Made by a program: the position numbers and the translations under genes. The notes beneath the pieces are model-generated. The model was not told where the DNA came from, ran no database searches, and worked only from the letters and a program-made list of their open reading frames with translations. From positions 4,364 through 9,937 of the forward strand of contig PMCH01000141.1 in NCBI GenBank assembly GCA_003154055.1: 5,574 bases of DNA, in the 5' to 3' direction. This document shows, piece after piece, positions 1 through 5,574 of this stretch (within the stretch, counting starts at the first letter, position 1; the number at the start of each line of letters is the position of its first letter). This DNA is from Acidobacteriaceae bacterium. GTDB taxonomy: Bacteria > Acidobacteriota > Terriglobia > Terriglobales > Acidobacteriaceae.

Positions 1-24
1 CCTGATCAGAACAACAAGAATCAT
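1..24 (-). CDS. Possible start of a further downstream gene (eight codons visible)
   Basis: An ATG at 24 on the minus strand opens a frame with no stop to the window edge, encoding MILVVLIR. A GAAGG at 32-36, overlapping the TGA of the TonB-like gene, lies seven bases upstream, a good Shine-Dalgarno distance. The hydrophobic start would suit a membrane or exported protein. Eight codons are too few to name anything, and chance is a real alternative, but the ribosome site and tight spacing fit the packing of the rest of the run. Confidence 0.35.
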
Positions 25-34
25 TTCCTAACCT

Positions 35-2158
35 TCATCGAGTATCAATCCCAAACCCAATAATGGCGTTCACTTCCACCGGCTCGTTCCCGCGAAACGC
101 AGGCCGGAACTTCCAGTTGGGTAGCGCCGCCAGAATCTTGGACGTGCTCTCTGCCGTGCCGGCTTCCAGCACTTTCAAATCCTTCAGAACTCCCGAGCGG
201 TCGAGTATGCAGGCGATCACTATGCGTGTCGAATGAAGGCCCTCGGGCAGGTCCTTGCGGAGGGGTTCGGGTTCGGTCAAGGCTTCGCGGGAAGGATGCG
301 CGGCCGAAGCTGTATCGGCGTATTGCATAACAGCCGTTCCGAGCGAGGTCTCGATGTAGATGGAATAATTGTCACCGCTTAGCTGACCGTATCGGTTGAA
401 CACGCCGCCTGATCGCGACGTCGCAACTATCGTCACTCCCGATCTCTTATGATCGTTCGCCGAAGAGCGTCCCGGGCCCGAAGAAGCGTCGCCGCTGGGC
501 GATCCGAAACTCGGCAGCGTAATCGTATTTCCGCCCTGTACGGAAACGCCCGGCAGAGCGGGTGTGCCGTTGTTGCCGCGTCCGGCGCCCCCGGGCCCCG
601 GATACGGCGAGATCCCGGCATTTGCTTTCGGATCGGAGCCACGCCCGGCGCCTTCCTTGCCCGCGCCTGGACCTTCGCCCTGCATACCGCTGCCGGGGCC
701 GTTGCCTTTGCCAATGCCAGTGCCGCCGCCATTTCCACCGAGGCCGGTCTTGGCCGTTCCAGTGGGCGACATCGCAATCGATCCACCACTGCCGGAGGTC
801 GGCACTCCTACCTTGGTTCCAGGCTGGCTGGAGACGACAACACCCGTGCCGGCCGTATTGCCGCCGCTGCTGGGTGGACCAACTACAGTCCCAAGGTCGA
901 GCGGACCGCCTGTGCCGGTTCCCTTGGTACCGCGTCCGCTGCCAGACAAAGCCTTGCCCCCGCCCAACCCAGGTGGAGGCGGTACCACCTCTGCCGAACC
1001 CAGCAATGTGCCCGCCGAGCGGCCGGCACCATTTCCCTGCAAGCCAGTGCCCTCGGCGTTCACCGGCGGAGGCACAACCTGCGGCGCGAAATCGCCAACT
1101 CGCCCCCGCGACGTCGAGCCAGAATTTCCCGCCGGTGTTGGCGGCGGAGGCACGGGGTTGGGGCGCACATCACCGATTGCAGTGCCTCCCCAACTGTTGA
1201 GATCCCGGCCGACCTGGGACGGCGGCGGCGCCACCACCACCGGTGCCGGCAAACTCAACTTGGGGACGGATGCGATATCGCGCTGCGGAGCGGAGACGGG
1301 CGGTACGATGACGCTCGTAGTTTGCGTCAGCGGAACCCGAGAACTGGCCAGGTCGCGCGCAGTCTCGCTCGACGCGGGCGCGATGACCGACGGATTCATG
1401 GGAAGCGCTGAGCGCATCTTGTCCCGGGCGACGTCCGGAGCCGGAGCCACAAGGGACGTGCTTAACTCCGGTGCCTTGCGGGTTGCTGTGTGCGAGATAT
1501 CGGGAGCGGGAGCAATGATATTCGTTGTCAAACTATTCTGGTTGTGGCTCAACGAAGACTTCAACTCCGGCGAGGGCGGCACCACGTTCGGTGCCGGCAG
1601 CGCGGGCGCGACCAGCGAGGACCGCAACCCTTCAGCCGGTGGAGGGCCCGGCAGCGGTTTGAACGCGAGGAGGTTCGCGACCGACTCGGATCGCGGCAGG
1701 TTCAGCCGGGGAGCATCCACCACTTTTTCGGCAGGCTTGTCGCCACGGACCACGCGGATCGTCTGAGTGCGGTGCCTGGCCTCCTGCCCGCCTGCATTTC
1801 CCGACTTCCCTGATTGTGCGCCGCCGTTATCGCGCGTCTGCGGAAGTTCGTCCCCGTAATAGTAGAGGACGTCATACTTCGGAAGCGCCGGCGGAACGTG
1901 CGGCCGTAATGCTTCCAGATGCGCCGACAGGACGATCGTCACCCACAGCAGCAGCGCTTCGAGCGCCAGGGTTGCGAAGAAGCCCCGGTAGGGGACCAAT
2001 CCGGTGGGTGCCTCTCCCGCCAAACGCTTCGGAGAGCGGGTCAGGGCAGGGCCGACGGCGGACTTGAACTCTTGCCAGGGCGAGGACCATTCCACCAAAA
2101 GGCGTGGTGGCTCCGGCAGGGGAGCGACGCTCTCGGAAATGGTCTCAGTAGAACTCAT
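35..2158 (-). CDS. TonB C-terminal domain protein with very long Pro/Gly-rich periplasmic linker
   Basis: The 707-residue product looks like an enlarged TonB-type energy transducer or periplasm-spanning anchor. Its parts are: a cytoplasmic N-terminus of about 57 residues, one membrane helix at about 58-79 (around ATLALEALLLWVTIVLSAH), a polar segment, a proline-rich repeat region at about 182-429, a glycine-rich region at about 399-575, a compact module at about 573-615 (ending YSIYIETSLGTAVMQYAD), and a TonB_C domain at about 640-705. The last contains RIVIACILDRSGVLKDL and LPNWKFRPAFRGNEPVEV, the family's conserved closing strands. Classical TonB is near 240 residues, so this linker is exceptional. 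The ATG at 2158 overlaps the DUF192 stop, with GAGG four bases upstream. No exbB/exbD or receptor gene is visible. It may energise outer-membrane transport or serve the adjacent Tad system; the sequence cannot decide. The domain call is firm, the role is not. Confidence 0.85.
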   Translation of the reverse strand: MSSTETISESVAPLPEPPRLLVEWSSPWQEFKSAVGPALTRSPKRLAGEAPTGLVPYRGFFATLALEALLLWVTIVLSAHLEALRPHVPPALPKYDVLYYYGDELPQTRDNGGAQSGKSGNAGGQEARHRTQTIRVVRGDKPAEKVVDAPRLNLPRSESVANLLAFKPLPGPPPAEGLRSSLVAPALPAPNVVPPSPELKSSLSHNQNSLTTNIIAPAPDISHTATRKAPELSTSLVAPAPDVARDKMRSALPMNPSVIAPASSETARDLASSRVPLTQTTSVIVPPVSAPQRDIASVPKLSLPAPVVVAPPPSQVGRDLNSWGGTAIGDVRPNPVPPPPTPAGNSGSTSRGRVGDFAPQVVPPPVNAEGTGLQGNGAGRSAGTLLGSAEVVPPPPGLGGGKALSGSGRGTKGTGTGGPLDLGTVVGPPSSGGNTAGTGVVVSSQPGTKVGVPTSGSGGSIAMSPTGTAKTGLGGNGGGTGIGKGNGPGSGMQGEGPGAGKEGAGRGSDPKANAGISPYPGPGGAGRGNNGTPALPGVSVQGGNTITLPSFGSPSGDASSGPGRSSANDHKRSGVTIVATSRSGGVFNRYGQLSGDNYSIYIETSLGTAVMQYADTASAAHPSREALTEPEPLRKDLPEGLHSTRIVIACILDRSGVLKDLKVLEAGTAESTSKILAALPNWKFRPAFRGNEPVEVNAIIGFGIDTR
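44..241 (-). other. TonB_C domain of the TonB-like protein
   Basis: Residues about 640-705 show the TonB C-terminal fold pattern: a first strand RIVIACILD, a turn DRSG, a second strand LKDLKVLEAG, a helix STSKILAALP, then WKFRPAFRG and the final strand VEVNAIIGFGI. In characterised TonB proteins this domain contacts the TonB box or periplasmic face of outer-membrane partners. Confidence 0.85.
434..964 (-). repeat. Glycine-rich low-complexity segment of the TonB-like gene
   Basis: Residues about 399-575 are dominated by Gly with Ser, Thr, Asn, Ala and Pro, for example GGNGGGTGIGKGNGPGSGMQ. This makes a flexible, probably disordered stretch that follows the stiffer proline repeats and overlaps the last of them. 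There is no strict period. On the DNA level it gives a C-rich, compositionally biased plus strand that also keeps spurious antisense frames open. Confidence 0.7.
872..1615 (-). repeat. Degenerate proline-rich repeat array within the TonB-like gene
   Basis: The encoded protein (about residues 182-429) repeats a motif of two or three aliphatic residues followed by Ala/Pro-Pro: LVAP at 182, IIAP 214, LVAP 236, VIAP 258, VIVP 283, VVAPPP 308, VPPPP 336, VVPPP 361, VVPPPP 391 and VVGPP 425. Spacing is mostly 22-34 residues. Several units also carry a following (A/G)RD, as in DVARD, TARD, PQRD and VGRD. The units are clearly diverged, so this looks like old tandem growth rather than recent slippage. 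Such segments usually form extended, stiff periplasmic spacers. Confidence 0.75.
1922..1987 (-). other. Single membrane-spanning helix of the TonB-like protein
   Basis: Residues about 58-79 are the only long hydrophobic run in the 707-residue protein and follow a positively charged stretch (RSPKR and YR). By the positive-inside rule this places the first 57 residues in the cytoplasm and the remainder in the periplasm. Classical TonB anchors much closer to its N-terminus. Confidence 0.75.
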
Positions 2159-2553
2159 GCCGCCTCGGATGGCTTCGGTTTCTGAAAGAAAATATCCACC
2201 TGGTCGCCGAGCGCAGTCTGGGTCTGGTGAATCGTCCCGCTCGGTAGTTCCAGTACTGACGAGGCACGCGCGCGAATCGCCGCCACGCGCCAGGGTTTCA
2301 GCCCATCTTCCATGTGGATGACGATCTTTTCCTGGTCAAGGTACAGCACGTCGATCGGGAAGCGCATGGCGAAGGTGTGCACACCGTGACATGGCACGAT
2401 CCACAGGCCCTGCCCCGGGCGGAATCGGGCGGAGTCGGTCGCCATCAGCCCGCGAAACCGGGACCAGTGCGTGCTCGCGACCAGCAACTCAGTCGCCAGA
2501 TAGGCAGTTCGCGTACGGTTGAAAGCGTATCCCGTGGGCCCGTGGCGGGGCAT
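2155..2553 (-). CDS. DUF192 (UPF0127) family protein, function unknown
   Basis: The 132-residue product matches the DUF192/COG1430 family, which has no established biochemical role. The family pattern is clear: a leading strand ending in FRGLM (residues 33-37), then GLWIVPCHGVHTFAMRFPID (49-68) and VLYLD. Further on come a KPWR segment, SSVLELPSGT, and a final GDQVDIFF. I see no signal peptide or membrane helix, so this copy is probably cytoplasmic, although some relatives are exported. The ATG at 2553 is preferred over a TTG two codons upstream because GAGG lies seven bases before the ATG but only one base before the TTG. It follows tadC by 26 bases and its TGA overlaps the next ATG (ATGA), so co-expression with the Tad motor and translational coupling to the TonB-like gene are likely. 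Confidence 0.88.
   Translation of the reverse strand: MPRHGPTGYAFNRTRTAYLATELLVASTHWSRFRGLMATDSARFRPGQGLWIVPCHGVHTFAMRFPIDVLYLDQEKIVIHMEDGLKPWRVAAIRARASSVLELPSGTIHQTQTALGDQVDIFFQKPKPSEAA
2163..2166 (-). promoter_or_regulatory. Ribosome binding site of the TonB-like gene
   Basis: GAGG four bases before the ATG at 2158, within the final codons of the DUF192 gene. Spacing is short, but the ATGA stop-start overlap would help by letting terminating ribosomes restart. Confidence 0.5.
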
Positions 2554-2560
2554 GACCAAT

Positions 2561-2564
2561 CCTC
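2561..2564 (-). promoter_or_regulatory. Ribosome binding site deciding the DUF192 start
   Basis: GAGG lies seven bases before the ATG at 2553 in the short tadC-DUF192 gap. The alternative TTG at 2559 would be only one base away from it, so the ATG is the better start. Confidence 0.65.
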
Positions 2565-2579
2565 AATTCTAAGGCTAAA

Positions 2580-3491
2580 TCACCGCCCGCCCCCACCCAT
2601 GGGACGGAGTACCCGCATCAGCTGAATAATCGCCGGGCCAACGGTGACAAAAATCAGGGAGGGCAGCACAAACAGGACCAGGGGAATGATCATTTTAACA
2701 GTAGTCTTCGCGGCCTGCTCTTCGGCGCGCTGGCGGCGCTCGGTGCGCAGGGAATCGGAGTGAACCCGCAACGCCTGGGCGACGCTGGTGCCGAAGCGGT
2801 CGGTCTGGACCAGGGTTCCGACCAGCGCACGGACGTCGTCCACGCCGGTGCGTGCCGCCAGGTTACGAAGGGCCTCGACGCGGGGCTTTCCGGCCCGCGT
2901 CTCCAGGTTGAAAAGATGAAACTCAGCGCTCAACTCCGGATGCGCATAGCGCAAATCCTCGCCCACCCGCATCAGGGCCTGATCCAGGGCGAGCCCGGCC
3001 TCGACGCAAATCACGGTGAGGTCGAGCGCGTCGGGCAGGCCGAGGCGAATGCGCATCTGTCGCTGCCGCATCATCCGCTTCAGAAAAAACCGGGGAATAA
3101 AAAACCCGAGCGCCGGAATTCCGACCAAAAGAAGCAGCGAGTCGAAGCCGGTAAAAGCGACTACTGCGCTCAGGCCGATGATCGCGAACAGGACCCGTGT
3201 TCCGAAAAAGATGCTGACGTGCTGGGGATCGCGGTATCCGGCCTGAATCAGCCAGGCGCGGGTCTGGGAAACGTCGGTGGGCGAAACCGGCAACGCCTTG
3301 CTGAGTGGATTGAGGGCCTGCTGGATGCGCTCCCGGATAGGGGTCTTCTGTTCAGCATCTTTGGGCCGCTGCCAACCGATCTCACGCAGGCGCGAGCCCA
3401 GCACGGAGGAGGGGGCAAGGCCGGCTGCCGCGAATGAAAACACCACGGCCACCACCGTGAGAAAAATCAATATGGTCAGCGCCAGAATCAT
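2580..3491 (-). CDS. tadC: TadC, Tad pilus inner-membrane platform protein
   Basis: TadC is the second platform protein of the Tad pilus machine, a paralogue of TadB expected to interact with it in the inner membrane. The 303-residue product is of normal length. It shows an N-terminal helix (about 3-23), a cytoplasmic segment, two helices (about 96-113 and 118-136), and a T2SSF domain from about 154 with the signature GLPDALDLTVICVEAGLALD. A QTDRFGTSVAQALR block comes next, then a C-terminal hydrophobic stretch, about 266-290, containing IIPLVLFVLPSLIFVTVGPA. These last blocks are strongly TadC-like. The ATG at 3491 lies three bases after the tadB stop, with an AGG eight bases upstream inside the tadB 3' end. 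The end is glycine-rich (MGGGGR) and stops in TGA. Nothing suggests damage. Confidence 0.95.
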   Translation of the reverse strand: MILALTILIFLTVVAVVFSFAAAGLAPSSVLGSRLREIGWQRPKDAEQKTPIRERIQQALNPLSKALPVSPTDVSQTRAWLIQAGYRDPQHVSIFFGTRVLFAIIGLSAVVAFTGFDSLLLLVGIPALGFFIPRFFLKRMMRQRQMRIRLGLPDALDLTVICVEAGLALDQALMRVGEDLRYAHPELSAEFHLFNLETRAGKPRVEALRNLAARTGVDDVRALVGTLVQTDRFGTSVAQALRVHSDSLRTERRQRAEEQAAKTTVKMIIPLVLFVLPSLIFVTVGPAIIQLMRVLRPMGGGGR

Positions 3492-3494
3492 GCC

Positions 3495-4457
3495 CTAAAC
3501 CTGAATCCTGATGATCTTGCGGATAAAGAAATACCCGATCGTCTGCAGCGTTATCCCGGCCACAATAAATCCATGCCCTAGGGGTTCGGTGAACAAAGGG
3601 CGGATAAACCCCGGGTTCATGATCTGCATGATCAGCACAATCACCGGAGGCAGTGCCATCAGCAACACCATGGTCAGCCGGCCTTGTGCCGTGTGCACCC
3701 GCACCTGCCGCAGAATCTTGAACCGTTCCCGGATGACATACGAGAGGCCGTCCAATATCTCCGCCAGATTGCCGCCGGTTTCGCGCTGCAACATGACGGC
3801 AGTCACAAAGAACTTGACGTCCACCAGGGGAATGCGCTGGGTCAAATTGATCAGGGCGTCACGCACCGGGAGGCCGAACTTCTGCTCTTCGTAAAGCTGG
3901 CGGAATTCTCCGGCCACGGGCTCCGACACTTCGTTGGCGATCAGTTCGAGCGCGGTGGTGAAAGCGTGTCCGGCGCGAACCGCCCGGGCCAGGGTGTCAA
4001 TCGCCTCGGGAAAACGCTCCTCAAAACGCTGGAAGCGCTTGGCCCTCATGTGGGCGGCATAAGCGTAAGGAAGAAAGAAGCCGAGCAGAAGACCGGCCCA
4101 GCCGAACAAAATATTGCCACCCGCGACCAACAGGATCAGGCCAAACAGGAGCGCCGACAACAGGCAAACCATGAGAAAGGTCCCGGCGCGAATGTCGACC
4201 TCGCCCTGCACCAGCATCTTCTGGATCAGCGAGACGCGCTCGGAACGGCGCAGCATGGAATCGAGCGCCGGAATCCGGCTCATCATCTCGTCGCGAAGAA
4301 AGGCAAAGTCCGTGCCCTCTTCCGCTGGTTTCTGTACGGCGGAGAGGCGGTCGCGAAGAATGCGGGCGCGGTTGTTGCGCTGGTCGAGCAGGCTCAGGCC
4401 GGCGAACACAGCCAGGCTGACCACGACGAATACCAGCACTGCGATGGCGAACTGCAT
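3495..4457 (-). CDS. tadB: TadB, Tad pilus inner-membrane platform protein
   Basis: TadB is a polytopic inner-membrane protein that, with TadC, forms the platform coupling the CpaF ATPase to pilus extension. The product has 320 residues, close to the family's usual length. It has an N-terminal membrane helix (about 4-23), a soluble stretch, two helices (about 94-112 and 117-134), a T2SSF (GspF-like) domain at about 148-280 starting with RFEERFPEAIDTLARAVRAG, and further hydrophobic segments near 263-281 and 297-312. The RETGGNLAEILDGLSYVIRER block is characteristic of TadB. I chose the ATG at 4457 because it sits four bases after the cpaF stop, has a GGAG ten bases upstream, and starts directly with the expected first helix. 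The frame is open further upstream, but that extension encodes unrelated arginine-rich sequence inside cpaF. Confidence 0.95.
   Translation of the reverse strand: MQFAIAVLVFVVVSLAVFAGLSLLDQRNNRARILRDRLSAVQKPAEEGTDFAFLRDEMMSRIPALDSMLRRSERVSLIQKMLVQGEVDIRAGTFLMVCLLSALLFGLILLVAGGNILFGWAGLLLGFFLPYAYAAHMRAKRFQRFEERFPEAIDTLARAVRAGHAFTTALELIANEVSEPVAGEFRQLYEEQKFGLPVRDALINLTQRIPLVDVKFFVTAVMLQRETGGNLAEILDGLSYVIRERFKILRQVRVHTAQGRLTMVLLMALPPVIVLIMQIMNPGFIRPLFTEPLGHGFIVAGITLQTIGYFFIRKIIRIQV
3500..3503 (-). promoter_or_regulatory. Weak ribosome binding site of tadC
   Basis: CAGG lies eight bases before the ATG at 3491, within the 3' end of tadB. The match is short, so tadC translation may depend partly on ribosomes finishing tadB three bases upstream. 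Confidence 0.4.
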
Positions 4458-4461
4458 TCCG

Positions 4462-5574
<1,113 letters not shown>

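Noticed and set aside
434..964. Reading the glycine-rich stretch as a separate secreted structural protein or adhesin
   Set aside because: It is in one continuous frame with the upstream membrane helix and the downstream TonB_C domain, with no internal start that would make a sensible separate gene.
564..1766. A 400-codon open frame on the plus strand, antisense to the TonB-like gene, encoding a proline/glycine-rich product
   Set aside because: It is the mirror of the biased Pro/Gly codons on the minus strand. It has no recognisable domain, and the minus frame has a membrane helix, a TonB_C domain and an operon-consistent start.
2557..2559. TTG at 2559 as the DUF192 start
   Set aside because: Only one base separates it from the GAGG; the ATG two codons later has the proper seven-base spacing.
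2760..3437. Plus-strand open frame opposite tadC
   Set aside because: No domain or plausible composition; the tadC reading on the other strand is unambiguous.

Overview
The window reads as bacterial chromosomal DNA, roughly 60% G+C by eye, with five complete or partial genes on the minus strand and almost no intergenic space. In transcription order (right to left) they are: a CpaF/TadA-type secretion ATPase cut off at the right edge (4462-5574), TadB (3495-4457), TadC (2580-3491), a small DUF192-family protein (2155-2553), and a large single-pass protein with a TonB C-terminal domain (35-2158). A possible sixth gene may begin at position 24 and run off the left edge. I see no RNA gene, insertion sequence, CRISPR array or convincing internal promoter or terminator.

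The right half is the inner-membrane engine of a Tad (tight adherence, type IVc) pilus. CpaF hydrolyses ATP in the cytoplasm, and TadB and TadC form the membrane platform that passes the motion to the growing pilus. The pilin, prepilin peptidase, secretin and the CpaE-like protein are not here; they would be expected upstream or elsewhere.

The left half is less routine. A DUF192 gene follows tadC by 26 bases. It overlaps by four bases (ATGA) with a 707-residue protein that has a cytoplasmic head, one membrane helix, about 490 residues of proline-rich then glycine-rich repeats, a short folded-looking module and a TonB_C domain. No exbB, exbD or TonB-dependent receptor gene is visible, so its energising partner and target are unknown. 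Its position suggests, but does not prove, a role linked to the pilus or its outer-membrane channel.

The architecture (Tad motor genes plus a TonB-domain protein with a long low-complexity linker and a 'YSIYIETSLGTAVMQY'-like module) resembles what I recall from Acidobacteriota. That assignment is an inference from gene style, not from a marker gene. Tight spacing (4, 3, 26 and -4 bases) makes a single polycistronic transcript from cpaF to the TonB-like gene the simplest reading.
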